Source of the DNA: Erysipelotrichaceae bacterium
GTDB taxonomy: Bacteria > Bacillota_I > Bacilli_A > Erysipelotrichales > Erysipelotrichaceae
Length of the DNA stretch: 64,000 nt
NCBI GenBank assembly: GCA_022799495.1
Contig: JAAWON010000004.1
Coordinates: 1 to 64,000 of the forward strand
Reading direction: 5' to 3'
A program made the translations under genes and the position numbers. A model generated the notes under the pieces. That model did not search any database and was not told the DNA's origin. It saw only the letters and a list, made by a program, of their open reading frames with translations. Every line of letters starts with the position of its first letter. Position 1 is the stretch's first letter. Below, piece after piece: positions 55,462 through 64,000 of the stretch.

Positions 55462-56394
55462 TTATCTCCTTAACTGCGGTGCTTCCACCGTTTGTAAGAT
55501 CAGATCAATCAAGCGATGCAAGGTAGTAAGGGAAGGACGTGCTTCTTTTTTCAAAATCAAACGATGGGCAACCACATCAAAGAAGACTGCCTTAACATCC
55601 TGTGGTATCACATAATCACGCCCAGACAGATACGCACAGGATTTCGCCAATGCGCACAAAGCCAAGGACGCACGAGGACTCGCTCCTTGTACAATCTCCG
55701 GATGTTTGCGGGTGGTATGAACCAGCATCGCAATATATTGATACATCTCATCACTGACATAACAATTCGCTGCTTCCCGCATCATTTGAAGCAATGAAGC
55801 TTCCTCTAAAATCGCCTCCACATCCGCCAAAGGATCGTGGTGATGGCGCTGTTTCATCATCATCGCTTCCTGTTCCAAAGCAGGATAACCGATAGAAAGA
55901 CGAACCATAAAGCGATCCAACTGACTTTCAGGCAACAACTGCGTTCCGGCAGAACCAATCGGATTTTGCGTGGCAATCACAATAAAGGGATGAGGAAGTT
56001 CATACGTCGTACCATCTACACTCACCTTTTGTTCCTCCATTGCCTCTAATAATGCGGATTGTGTTTTCGCAGAGGCACGATTGATCTCATCCGCCAATAA
56101 GATATTGGTAAATACCGCACCTTTTTGAAAGTGAAATGCCTTTGTATGCTCATCATACATGGTAAAGCCGACCACATCCGAAGGCATAACATCAGGCGTA
56201 AACTGAATCCGCCGGGTGGCTAAGCGAAGCACTTTTGCATATGCCATCGCCAGCGTTGTCTTGCCGACACCGGGTATATCCTCCAATAAAATATGGCCGT
56301 TTGCCAGTAACACCATCAACACCTTTTTCACAATGATATCTTTACCGGCAATCACCCGATTCACTTCATCTACAATGCGCTTCGCCTGTTCCAT
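55462..56394 (-). CDS. MoxR family AAA+ ATPase
   Basis: A 310-residue ATPase. Walker A is ILLEDIPGVGKTTLAMA, Walker B is NILLADEINRASAKTQSALLEAMEE and sensor 1 is VIATQNPIGSAGTQLLPESQLDRF. MoxR proteins act as chaperones that help assemble or activate vWA/DUF58 partners, here the next gene. AGAAGGGG is well spaced before ATG 56394; the ATG at 56403 lies too close to it. It is the first gene of a three-gene operon. Confidence 0.93.
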   Translation of the reverse strand: MEQAKRIVDEVNRVIAGKDIIVKKVLMVLLANGHILLEDIPGVGKTTLAMAYAKVLRLATRRIQFTPDVMPSDVVGFTMYDEHTKAFHFQKGAVFTNILLADEINRASAKTQSALLEAMEEQKVSVDGTTYELPHPFIVIATQNPIGSAGTQLLPESQLDRFMVRLSIGYPALEQEAMMMKQRHHHDPLADVEAILEEASLLQMMREAANCYVSDEMYQYIAMLVHTTRKHPEIVQGASPRASLALCALAKSCAYLSGRDYVIPQDVKAVFFDVVAHRLILKKEARPSLTTLHRLIDLILQTVEAPQLRR

Positions 56395-56494
56395 TTCATT
56401 CATCCCCTTCTCTTTTTTTCATTTATTTACTTATGTATGCATCGTCGTTAGATCCCCTTAAAAAGAGGAAGCGATGCAGTTTGCACTGTATGTT

Positions 56495-57088
56495 TTATTC
56501 AAAACAATGATTCAGTACATTCCCACTGATTGGATCAATAACAGCCTCCAACTTTAATTCATGATTTTCATAAGCAAAGCGCAGAATCATACAGTTGGAT
56601 ACAAATTGAGTACGCATTTCCTCACTTTTGGCATAGCATCTTAGCAACATCTTGCAGACACCGCCATGTGAAACTGCCAAAACACAAGTATGATCCTGAT
56701 GTTCCATGATTCCATGCAAGGTAGGAATCACCCGCTCTTTCAGCATGGTAAAACTCTCCCCACCAAATTCAACCAAATAATCATCACCGGCATTGCGTGG
56801 GAAGATATATTCTTCAATTCCCTCATATAGACCAAAGCCTTTTTCTTTGATTCCCTTTAAGCGCTGATATGGCAAATCACATACCAATTCCAATGTATCT
56901 GCGGTTCGCTCCGCACTGGAACAATAAGCATGAGTAAAGACAATTCCGTTTTCTTTAAAATAGCGACCTGCGCACTTTGCCTGTTGCATTCCCTGTTTCG
57001 TCAGCGGTGAATCACACCATCCCTGAATCTTTTTTACCTTGTTGAAGAGTGTCTCTCCATGACGCATTACATATAACGTTTGTTTCAT
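56495..57088 (-). CDS. Histidine phosphatase (phosphoglycerate mutase-like)
   Basis: A 197-residue enzyme. The phospho-histidine is in VMRHGETLFN (RHG at about 8-10) and the second histidine in LAVSHGGVCKMLL. The CSSAERTADTLEL segment supplies the further phosphate-binding arginine. It is likely a broad phosphatase of GpmB or AlphaRP type; the substrate is unclear. It is 21 bp after the metallophosphoesterase gene, so probably cotranscribed. Confidence 0.88.
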   Translation of the reverse strand: MKQTLYVMRHGETLFNKVKKIQGWCDSPLTKQGMQQAKCAGRYFKENGIVFTHAYCSSAERTADTLELVCDLPYQRLKGIKEKGFGLYEGIEEYIFPRNAGDDYLVEFGGESFTMLKERVIPTLHGIMEHQDHTCVLAVSHGGVCKMLLRCYAKSEEMRTQFVSNCMILRFAYENHELKLEAVIDPISGNVLNHCFE

Positions 57089-57109
57089 TGTTTTTCCTCT
57101 TTCTCTTTC

Positions 57110-57907
57110 CTAACTTTTTTTCTGTTTGATATGATAAACAACGATTTCCGGCGGATTGCCCAAGCGCATCGGTAGACTTGTCATGCCAAAACCGCTGGAA
57201 ACATACAACAGTGTATTGCCTTTGTGGTATGCCCCCTTGCGATAGTGCTGGCCTCCTTTGGGCAATACATAGCGCCAAAGCCAAGGCAGATAAATCTGCG
57301 CCCCATGGGTATGGCCGCTCATCATCAAGTCCACTGCCTGTAAATTTATACGATCTAACACATCCGGTTCATGTGCTATCAAAATCTGATAGGACGCAAG
57401 CCGCTCATCGCAGAGATGAAGATCCTCATATCCCGCCAGCATATCATCCATACCAAAGACAGCCAAATCCAACTGCGAATAACAAATGCTTTGGTTACAT
57501 AAAACCTGAAAGCCTGCCTCTTTCATCATCAAAGGATATACATCCTTTGCCTGCCCACCGATATCGTGATTGCCATAAACACACAATTTGCCAAAGCGCG
57601 CCTCTAACTGTTTTAGATAGGGTACAAGTTGTTCCCGCAAATGCACTGAATTGGCAAAGCAATCCATCAAATCGCCGCTGAATATAATCAAATCAGGATT
57701 GCAACCCTGAATTGCCTGAATCAATCGCTGCCATTTACGCGCTGTAAGATCATGATGTACATGTAAATCCGTAAAGTGCACAATGCATAAATCAGACTTT
57801 ATTTTACCGTATAGATGAACATGGCGCTGAATGAGGCGATTGGGTTCCAGCCATAGCATATAAAACAGTCCACCGACTACCACAGCTACACAAATAATGA
57901 GTATCAT
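57110..57907 (-). CDS. Membrane-anchored metallophosphoesterase (YkuE/YaeI-like)
   Basis: A 265-residue protein. An N-terminal helix (MILIICVAVVVGGLFYMLWLEPNR) anchors it. The metal-binding motifs are in order: FTDLHVH, IFSGDLMD, YGNHDIG, AHEPDVLDRI and SGHTHGAQIYLPW. YkuE of Bacillus subtilis is a cell-wall metallophosphoesterase. ATG 57907 has AGGGAGGG 7 nt upstream; the ATG at 57928 overlaps it. It leads into the histidine phosphatase gene. Confidence 0.9.
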   Translation of the reverse strand: MILIICVAVVVGGLFYMLWLEPNRLIQRHVHLYGKIKSDLCIVHFTDLHVHHDLTARKWQRLIQAIQGCNPDLIIFSGDLMDCFANSVHLREQLVPYLKQLEARFGKLCVYGNHDIGGQAKDVYPLMMKEAGFQVLCNQSICYSQLDLAVFGMDDMLAGYEDLHLCDERLASYQILIAHEPDVLDRINLQAVDLMMSGHTHGAQIYLPWLWRYVLPKGGQHYRKGAYHKGNTLLYVSSGFGMTSLPMRLGNPPEIVVYHIKQKKS

Positions 57908-58050
57908 TCCTAAGCCCTCCCTAGCCATCCTATGGTTAGGTTGCCCCTTTGTGCCAATTTCATCGGATGAATTTTTCTTTGTCTTTTTTATTATAACATT
58001 TTCATGCGAATAATGCGAGCAGGACCACTGCCAGCACGATATTACCTATT

Positions 58051-58085
58051 AAAAAAGTGTGATCTTTATTTCCAAAGACCACACA
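58051..58085 (-). terminator. Terminator of the lipoprotein gene
   Basis: GTGTGGTCTTT / AAAGATCACAC stem and six T on the minus strand. Confidence 0.8.
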
Positions 58086-58140
58086 ATATCATCGGTAGAA
58101 TGTTCTATTTGATTCTAGTATTCACACCAAATGAAATGAA

Positions 58141-58596
58141 CTATTTGCAGGTAAATCCTCCATCTTCCAGCTCTTTTGTCATTTCATCCATACTGCTTGC
58201 ATTGAATGTCTGTTCAAAGATACTTGCTTCGGCACCGACACTCATCTTCCAGCCCTCATCATCAAATACAGAGGTAACGGTATAACCGTCATCCTCATTT
58301 AAATCCATAGTTTTCATCATCGTATCTTTCATGATCTCGCTTGCCTGCTCTTTTACATCATCACCGGCACCATCTATCATATCCTTAGTTAAACCAAATG
58401 GAGCCATTGCGGAATATGGTGCATTGATGTTCATGGCAATTTTACTGATAACATCATCTGTTCCCTCTAAATCCATAGTAATTTTAATACCCTGCTGCTC
58501 CGCCTCACAAACTTTTTTTACCGTCTCACCGCTGCCGGAACCGCCGCATCCTGCCAATACAAAGGCAGCACACAAAACAACCAATAACTTCTTCAT
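58141..58596 (-). CDS. Lipoprotein, DUF1307/YehR-like
   Basis: A 151-residue lipoprotein. The signal MKKLLVVLCAAFVLAGCGG has the lipobox LAGC with Cys 17. The mature part is acidic and Met-rich (TMMKTMDLNEDDG), with an LXC/KVCEAEQ start that fits YehR-type lipoproteins of unknown function. GAGGAGAAC precedes the start. It is single, with a terminator downstream and a hairpin in its leader at 58664-58681. Confidence 0.7.
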   Translation of the reverse strand: MKKLLVVLCAAFVLAGCGGSGSGETVKKVCEAEQQGIKITMDLEGTDDVISKIAMNINAPYSAMAPFGLTKDMIDGAGDDVKEQASEIMKDTMMKTMDLNEDDGYTVTSVFDDEGWKMSVGAEASIFEQTFNASSMDEMTKELEDGGFTCK

Positions 58597-59002
58597 TTTG
58601 TTCTCCTCTTTTCATTTCCCTGCATAACATCCACTCAGGCAAATCAAAATGTGTACCTATCAAGACAGCGAATCCGTTGTCTTTTTTTAACGCTTATCAC
58701 TGCGCAAACCAACATTTTGACCGTCTTTTTCACTGTCCATAAAAGTACACTTTACGAAACAAAAACGATAAAAAGTGTATGATTTATAAACGTGAGAGTA
58801 GTGTTATCTTTATATTTATATACTATAACAATACGGGAAGAAATGCAAGTCTTTTTGAGCGATATCACATATTATCCCAATGAATCTTACCGCTATCACC
58901 CACCACATGAGCGCTCTGTATACGCTTTATCATAATTCAACTTTTTTTCCATATACGAATACACAAAAACATGATACACTTACTGTAAAATGAGGTGACA
59001 TC
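58597..59002. other. Intergenic region with an orphan plus-strand hairpin
   Basis: GACAGCG (58664-58670) / CGTTGTC (58675-58681) followed by seven T has terminator form on the plus strand, although no plus-strand gene precedes it. ACACTTT/AAAGTGT arms lie at about 58749-58779. No gene was found. Confidence 0.5.
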
Positions 59003-60310
59003 ATGTTAGAAATGCTAGATCAGTTGATCATCTATCGCGTAGATGAAACGCATCTATTGTCCCGTTTAGCAAATGCTTTGCATGCGCAAAAGTACGACCC
59101 AAACGATCAACCGGGACAATTCTATGCTTGGCTCAAGGAATTGCTGGATCAAGCCACAAGGTGTGGTTGGAATCACAATCTTTGGCACTGCCTACTCACA
59201 GATCGCTTATTAAGCGATGAAAACTCCTATACCTTAAGCAAAGAGCGCAGAGATGAGCCATTACACGGTAGTATCACTCCCCTCTTACTCCATGATATGA
59301 AGCTTTTTCAAGCATTATTCCATTATGATTGGAATCAAACACATATGAGCGCACAAGCAAAAGAATATTTCACTTTGATCTGTGATTATACGTCAATTCC
59401 TAAGCGTGATGAGATGAGTGATTGGCAGATGGGATCGCGCATTGGCACAATCGCCAAGCGCTTGGCAAATGCCGCTACACCACAAGATATGCTGATGATA
59501 TTGGATGATTTTTATAGTCAATATGGAGTCGGTAAATTTGCCTTTCACCAAAGTTTCCGTTTAGAACAGCGAAAAGATACCTATGCTCTGGTGGCGATTC
59601 AAAATCCCAGCAGTATTACACTGGAAGATTTGATCGGTTATGAGAGCCAAAAAGAAACACTCTGTGCCAACACAGAGGCATTTCTACAAGGGAAGAATGC
59701 GAATAATGTCCTGTTATATGGTGAAAGCGGAACCGGCAAATCCTCCAGCATCAAAGCCATTGCCAATCGCTATTATGCGCAAGGATTGCGCTTGATTGAA
59801 ATTCAGAAGCATCAGTTTTCCTATTTGCCGCAGTTGATTGCCGAGATTAAAACACGCAATTACGGATTTATTCTATATATGGATGATCTATCTTTTGAGG
59901 AAGATGAAACACAATACAAATATTTGAAAGCGATTATGGAAGGTGGTTTGGAACAGCGCCCGAAACATGTCTTGATTTATGCGACTAGCAATCGCCGTCA
60001 TCTAATCAAGGAAACATGGCGGGATCGCCGTGATATAGATGAAGCACAGGATCTCCATTTACCGGAAACAATGTCAGAGAAACTTTCACTTGTGGCACGT
60101 TTTGGTGTTAGTATCTACTATGGCAGACCAACCCCGCAAGAATATCATCATATCGTACAAATGCTTGCCCAAAAAGAAGGCTTGGCTGATCTTGACGAAC
60201 AAACGCTTTGGCAGATCGCAAATGCATGGGAACTGCGCCATGGCGGTGTTTCGGGCAGATGTGCACGGCAGTTAATTGATGATCTCAATGCCAAAGGTCA
60301 TGAAACATGA
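59003..60310 (+). CDS. DUF815 family ATP-binding protein (AAA+)
   Basis: A 435-residue protein. The first 205 residues are helical without a known motif. The ATPase core has Walker A LLYGESGTGKSSSIKAI and Walker B FILYMDDLSFEEDE, then YATSNRRHLIKETW as sensor 1; the DUF815 length and order fit. Its role is unknown, though such ATPases are common in Firmicutes. GAGGTGAC precedes ATG 59003. It overlaps the next gene by ATGA. Confidence 0.85.
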   Translation: MLEMLDQLIIYRVDETHLLSRLANALHAQKYDPNDQPGQFYAWLKELLDQATRCGWNHNLWHCLLTDRLLSDENSYTLSKERRDEPLHGSITPLLLHDMKLFQALFHYDWNQTHMSAQAKEYFTLICDYTSIPKRDEMSDWQMGSRIGTIAKRLANAATPQDMLMILDDFYSQYGVGKFAFHQSFRLEQRKDTYALVAIQNPSSITLEDLIGYESQKETLCANTEAFLQGKNANNVLLYGESGTGKSSSIKAIANRYYAQGLRLIEIQKHQFSYLPQLIAEIKTRNYGFILYMDDLSFEEDETQYKYLKAIMEGGLEQRPKHVLIYATSNRRHLIKETWRDRRDIDEAQDLHLPETMSEKLSLVARFGVSIYYGRPTPQEYHHIVQMLAQKEGLADLDEQTLWQIANAWELRHGGVSGRCARQLIDDLNAKGHET

Positions 60311-60666
60311 TTACTGATTATACTCTGATGCACATTCCCCCTTTTGAGGAACCATTGCCAATTTGGCATAAAGTACCTTGGCTGGATGGCACTCAACTGA
60401 TGCGGTTGTTTCCAATGGCCAACAGTCGTTTCAAACGGCATTTGCGCTATCTTCGTACCTATCGTATGGATGCACAGGCACATACACAGATTTTCTCGCT
60501 TGTGAAACAACGAAAAATCACTGACACAGTGTATGGTGATTGGATTTATCAGGTACGCTGTTATGATCCATGGTGGATTGAAACCCTGTTAAAAGAATTT
60601 GAAGCAGAAGCCGCCCACTGCTTTTTAAACACATGGAAACAATCCATCCCCCACGCCTTACTCTAA
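60307..60666 (+). CDS. Protein of unknown function (119 aa), partner of the DUF815 ATPase
   Basis: No family recognised. A basic, Trp/Tyr-rich protein with IWHKVPWLDGTQLMRLFPMANSRFKRHLRYLRTYRMD in the middle, suggestive of a helical protein that contacts nucleic acid or another protein. There is no membrane helix and no signal peptide. It starts in the stop region of the ATPase gene (ATGA), so it is translationally coupled and probably works with it. Confidence 0.65.
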   Translation: MITDYTLMHIPPFEEPLPIWHKVPWLDGTQLMRLFPMANSRFKRHLRYLRTYRMDAQAHTQIFSLVKQRKITDTVYGDWIYQVRCYDPWWIETLLKEFEAEAAHCFLNTWKQSIPHALL

Positions 60667-60694
60667 GTGATTGAAATTTTATCATGCATAAATA

Positions 60695-60756
60695 AACACC
60701 CCATCTTAAGTCCCGCGCCTCATTGCGAAGGACAGTATAGATGGGATGTTTTTTAA
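60695..60756 (+). terminator. Terminator after the DUF815 operon
   Basis: ACACCCCATCTTA / TAGATGGGATGT with a long loop, then six T. The loop holds a second small hairpin (GTCC/GGAC). Confidence 0.75.
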
Positions 60757-60822
60757 TAGAACGTCGTATCCTTTTTGAATGAGCAAACTAATCTCAACAC
60801 TTTTTAAGCGATTGCCTTTTTG

Positions 60823-61254
60823 TCATTGATCGGACAATTTCATAGTAAACTTATAATGCTTTTGCTGAAAGCCTTCACGCTGATAAAAGCGATGCGCCGC
60901 ACTGCGCTTCACATTGCTGGAAACCTCAATCTGGATACATCCCCTTTGTCTTGCTAACTGACAGGCTGCCGCCAATAACTGCTTACCAATACCGGCAGAG
61001 CGATGGCTCCCTTTCACACTCAACTCCAAAATCTCCGCAATCCATGCAGCATGATGAAGTTGTTCTTCCAAGCGAAGATTGCAGACACCGATGATGACAC
61101 CTGCTTGTTCATATACAAGACATACATAGTGTGCATCGTCCCATTGCGTGCGCCACGCATGTGAAAAAGCCGCATGGTTCAGGTTTGTTTCCTCTAACTC
61201 ACATATCAGTTGATATAAAGATTCCTCATCCGTAAACTGCGCCATACGAATCAT
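60823..61254 (-). CDS. GNAT family N-acetyltransferase
   Basis: A 143-residue protein. The N-terminal IRMAQFTDEESLYQLICELEE is typical of amino-group acetyltransferases. The acetyl-CoA loop is SHRSAGIGKQLLAAACQLA and motif B is IEVSSNVKRSAAHRFYQREGF. The substrate is not deducible. The start codon 61254 is preceded by GAGGTGAAGTG. It lies 62 bp after the C45 gene and may share its transcript. Confidence 0.87.
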   Translation of the reverse strand: MIRMAQFTDEESLYQLICELEETNLNHAAFSHAWRTQWDDAHYVCLVYEQAGVIIGVCNLRLEEQLHHAAWIAEILELSVKGSHRSAGIGKQLLAAACQLARQRGCIQIEVSSNVKRSAAHRFYQREGFQQKHYKFTMKLSDQ

Positions 61255-61316
61255 TACACTTCACCTCATGTTTCTGTTCAAAAGCATATCACAGTCGTGA
61301 CATTCATGCAAGGTAT

Positions 61317-62294
61317 CTATTCCACCGGGATACGCTTATATGCACAATGCTGAGGATTACCGACACAAAGTGATGTATCATCCTCATCACAGCGATACAA
61401 TACCGACCATAGGGTATCCGCCGGACAATGTATTGGATACTGACACATAAAACCATACACACCTTTTAACAAGCCACGAAGCAGTTGTTCATCCCGCTTG
61501 GGATACTGATGGACCCAGTGACGTATTGTTTCCAAGCGCTCATCACTATGAAGATCGCTAAGATCCGCACGCAGGCGATATTCTTTCATCGCATCAAGGT
61601 AAAAATGATTGACACCATAGACAATACGCTCATCTCGCTGAAGTGCCACATGATCGCAGCAGCACTCCAAATATGCCAAATGATGAAAACGATCTGCCAT
61701 GATCAAAGTGAAAGAGGATCCAATCGGCAATCTTCTGCATTCCCGTACAGCCATATCCACATCCCTACAATACTTCAACAAATGCCGGATCATCATTCCA
61801 CCATGATATCCGCATGAGATGCGATGCGGGCGTACATAAGTTAAGCCAATCGCTAAACCATGATCGTTTCGACCATCCTCCAATTCTATAAAAGCGCTTG
61901 TATTGCCCCAATACTGATCGTTTATTCGCTCATGGATGACATAAGGTGCCATCTCTTTTAAAAAATCACTGTTCCTACCCAGCCATGTGCCACCTTGATC
62001 ATGTAGAGCAACACAAGTACAAAAAGCATCAGCCGTAAAAGCATACATCCCAAACAAAAAAGCACATAGTTGATCATACGGAAATCCCAATGCATCACTT
62101 AAGCCATGTATTTCCGCATTCAGTGAGGGATCATATGCCTGTGTCATTGCGGCACACTTCGCCCCATATACAAGGCGTTGTGGATGAAGTTGCGCCTGTA
62201 TACGATTTGGCGCAAATAAACCCTTTTCACGCAGTGCCATGCCACGCTGAAAACCCACTTCATAAGCGGTTCCAAACCATTGAAAATGTTCCAT
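61317..62294 (-). CDS. C45 peptidase-like acyltransferase/hydrolase
   Basis: A 325-residue Ntn-hydrolase-like protein. The FTADAFCTCVALHDQGGTWLGRNSDFLKEM segment matches the C45 (acyl-CoA:6-APA acyltransferase-like) core, where the Cys before TxxA acts as nucleophile after self-cleavage, and RNSDF is a known landmark. It lacks a signal peptide. Whether it hydrolyses an acylated amine or penicillin-type substrate is unknown. ATG 62294 follows GGGAAGGTAGGA; the frame from 62327 has no site. Confidence 0.8.
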   Translation of the reverse strand: MEHFQWFGTAYEVGFQRGMALREKGLFAPNRIQAQLHPQRLVYGAKCAAMTQAYDPSLNAEIHGLSDALGFPYDQLCAFLFGMYAFTADAFCTCVALHDQGGTWLGRNSDFLKEMAPYVIHERINDQYWGNTSAFIELEDGRNDHGLAIGLTYVRPHRISCGYHGGMMIRHLLKYCRDVDMAVRECRRLPIGSSFTLIMADRFHHLAYLECCCDHVALQRDERIVYGVNHFYLDAMKEYRLRADLSDLHSDERLETIRHWVHQYPKRDEQLLRGLLKGVYGFMCQYPIHCPADTLWSVLYRCDEDDTSLCVGNPQHCAYKRIPVE

Positions 62295-62529
62295 TCCTAC
62301 CTTCCCTTTCATGTATTGCATGCGCATGTATGGATAGTATAACGGAATAAAAAATTTGATACAAGATATGGACGAAATGAAATCGTGTTACATTTTTAAT
62401 CAATCATATTTATCATCTTTATGTACATTTTTATCTTTTTGATTGAAACCCATCCTCCTTCAAGAATGAGAAGAAGAAAAAAATCCATGTGTTACCATGG
62501 ACTTATATCTTGTGTTCACCCAATTTTAT

Positions 62530-63372
62530 TTAACCCTGCACACCTTGATACTTTTCCTTTTCCAAGAATGTGGGTAAATACTCCAATTGATTGCTTACCT
62601 TTTGTAAGATAGCGTAACAATACGCTGCTTCTTCACTGCTTCCGGGCAAGAACTTCTTTCTTATGATTGCGGTATTCATTCGTTCATATGCCATTACCTC
62701 ATACAGATAAATATTATATTCCTGCATCGGGCGAATCAGCACCAATGCCTCATTTAACATCTGTTTTTTATAGTAATAAAGAAAATTAGCATACAGCGTA
62801 AAAGTATCCTGAATGGGATAACGCTCATATAACTGCTTGAATTTCTCAAATTCCTCAAAGTATAAAAAGCCGGCATATAAGTAATAGCGAGCCCCAAACG
62901 CATCAGCCGGATTCAAAGAGAGAATATCTTGAAACTGTGCCTGTGCTCTGCGCATATAGCCCACCTCATATAATGCGCAAGCATAAGCAAATTTCATATG
63001 AAAGAACACCCTTGCCTCATCCAACTCATAGAAATCACTGATCGGCTGACGAAAAAAATCACGTCCCAAATTCATCGTAGCCAGTTCCATGCCTTCTTTG
63101 TATATTTTGAGTGTTTCAAAAATATCTTGGGAATACAACCCCAATGCCAGATAGGCTTCGATACAGTCAGGGCATAAAGCCAATGCCTCACGGGCAATCA
63201 GTTTTTTCTTTTCCCAACCACGATACTGTTTCATTTCCTTTAACTTATGCAAGGCACGATCATAGTTTTGCGAACGATGAAACGTACCACGATACCCATC
63301 TTGTAAAAAGGCATCCAAAGACATCTGATAAGTGATGCCAAGTGAGGCGGTATCCCATTCCCGTTTATTCAT
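62530..63372 (-). CDS. TPR-like helical repeat protein (280 aa)
   Basis: An all-helical protein with Tyr/Ala/Leu patterns typical of tetratricopeptide-type repeats. Clear units are ALALCPDCIEAYLALGLYSQDIFETLKIYKEG, then YACALYEVGYMRRAQAQFQDILSLNPADAFGARYYL. No enzymatic motif. It may be a scaffold or a cofactor for the zinc-ribbon protein in the operon. The start ATG 63372 is close to the stop of that gene. Its own family is not recognised. Confidence 0.7.
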   Translation of the reverse strand: MNKREWDTASLGITYQMSLDAFLQDGYRGTFHRSQNYDRALHKLKEMKQYRGWEKKKLIAREALALCPDCIEAYLALGLYSQDIFETLKIYKEGMELATMNLGRDFFRQPISDFYELDEARVFFHMKFAYACALYEVGYMRRAQAQFQDILSLNPADAFGARYYLYAGFLYFEEFEKFKQLYERYPIQDTFTLYANFLYYYKKQMLNEALVLIRPMQEYNIYLYEVMAYERMNTAIIRKKFLPGSSEEAAYCYAILQKVSNQLEYLPTFLEKEKYQGVQG

Positions 63373-63376
63373 ATCC

Positions 63377-63913
63377 TCATCCCCTCTCTGCTTCCCATTG
63401 ACGTTTCAAGCGCTCATAGGTACTACGTGCAATCGCTTTGCATATCGTTGCTTGGTTATAGTGATAATCAAGCCAAATCGTTTCGCTGTCCGCATCATAA
63501 TCATGATAGCGTATATGTAGAACATCCGGATCTTTTTGTTTCAGCAGTGCTTTGATTTTCTGCATCAACGTATGATCCAAATCATCCTCACTGATAAGAA
63601 TTGCCTCTTTTAATTCCAGCGGATCATGAACCTGAACCAGCAGCGCATGAGGAAATTGTTCCTTTAACTCATGTGGCGCTTCTCCTTGTGAACTCATGTA
63701 GGCAAGGAAATGGCGCTTCGGATCGTGGTAGAGGAAATTATGCAGAAAATGCAACTTATTTTGACAGGATGGACAGGTAAACGTAAACATCGTTTCATTT
63801 AAAATCTGTTCCCGTTGACGCGGCTCAATTTCCGGAAGAATCAAAGTATGACTTTTGATATGGGTATGATAACCACATTGTCGACAAACAATTTCAACCA
63901 AAATATGACGCAA
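63377..63913 (-). CDS. CpXC domain protein (zinc-ribbon)
   Basis: A 178-residue protein with the CpXC pattern: CRQCG at about residue 10 and CPSCQ at about residue 48, two CxxC pairs that should bind zinc. The rest is helical and acidic. No ATG is in reach: TTG 63913 has GGGAGGA 6 nt upstream, and TTG 63931 has AGGAGGA. The former fits spacing better. CpXC proteins have unknown function. It is the first gene of the final operon; a TATAAT lies upstream. Confidence 0.78.
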   Translation of the reverse strand: MRHILVEIVCRQCGYHTHIKSHTLILPEIEPRQREQILNETMFTFTCPSCQNKLHFLHNFLYHDPKRHFLAYMSSQGEAPHELKEQFPHALLVQVHDPLELKEAILISEDDLDHTLMQKIKALLKQKDPDVLHIRYHDYDADSETIWLDYHYNQATICKAIARSTYERLKRQWEAERG

Positions 63914-64000
63914 CCGGATTCCTCCCAACAATCCTCCTCATTATACTACAAAAACGGGGAAGAAAAAAGGCGTTCCTTGGGGAAAATACCTTGGTATGAT

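Overview
The window looks like chromosomal DNA of a low-GC, Gram-positive anaerobe of the Bacillota. The T-box leaders, Rex, three FemABX proteins, three LytR/FemABX/sortase-type cell-wall systems, coat-F-like proteins and moderately AT-rich composition fit the Erysipelotrichia or neighbouring Firmicutes; the class is an inference from gene content, not from a marker gene. No rRNA, phage, CRISPR array or intact insertion sequence was seen.

Layout. 1-4.0 kb: a sigma factor with a membrane-spanning C-terminal extension lies upstream of a large secreted cadherin/Ig-like repeat protein that runs off the window. 4.3-8.6 kb: two tandem LytR-CpsA-Psr proteins that also carry a solute-binding-like module. 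8.7-12.8 kb: an AlaX-type editing protein with a lipoprotein and an unknown protein, divergent from an rRNA methyltransferase. 12.8-19.1 kb: a Fic protein, a MacB-like ABC transporter, a few small proteins and a metal chaperone. 19.4-24.2 kb: a MarR regulator translationally coupled to a frameshifted flavin-binding protein, with AT-rich palindromes shared with a membrane-anchored glucosaminidase. 24.3-30.4 kb: a two-component system, T-box-controlled lysS, and a DeoR regulator divergent from a YgjV-like membrane protein. 30.5-39.1 kb: a sortase-type surface protein, tRNA-Glu, a complete polyamine uptake operon (regulator, PotA, PotB, PotCD fusion, 37-residue membrane peptide) and an alpha/beta hydrolase.

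39.2-39.6 kb holds the most unusual item: a self-contained, promoter-to-terminator, heavily structured RNA of about 310 nt which I cannot assign to a known family. 39.8-48.7 kb: rex followed by T-box-controlled asnS, and a seven-gene run of three FemABX proteins with tsaE, tsaB, rimI and tsaD (peptidoglycan cross-bridge plus tRNA t6A synthesis). 48.9-57.9 kb: an Ntdp phosphatase, two coat-F-like small proteins, a free-methionine sulfoxide reductase, a coiled-coil membrane protein, a MoxR/DUF58/transglutaminase operon, a phosphatase and a metallophosphoesterase. 58-64 kb: a lipoprotein, a DUF815 ATPase with a small partner, an acetyltransferase, a C45-type acyltransferase, a TPR-like protein and a CpXC zinc-ribbon protein.

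Taken together the region is rich in envelope functions (LCP, FemABX, glucosaminidase, transglutaminase, anchored surface proteins) mixed with tRNA-related housekeeping genes. Start sites given here were chosen by Shine-Dalgarno spacing and often lie downstream of the longest possible start.
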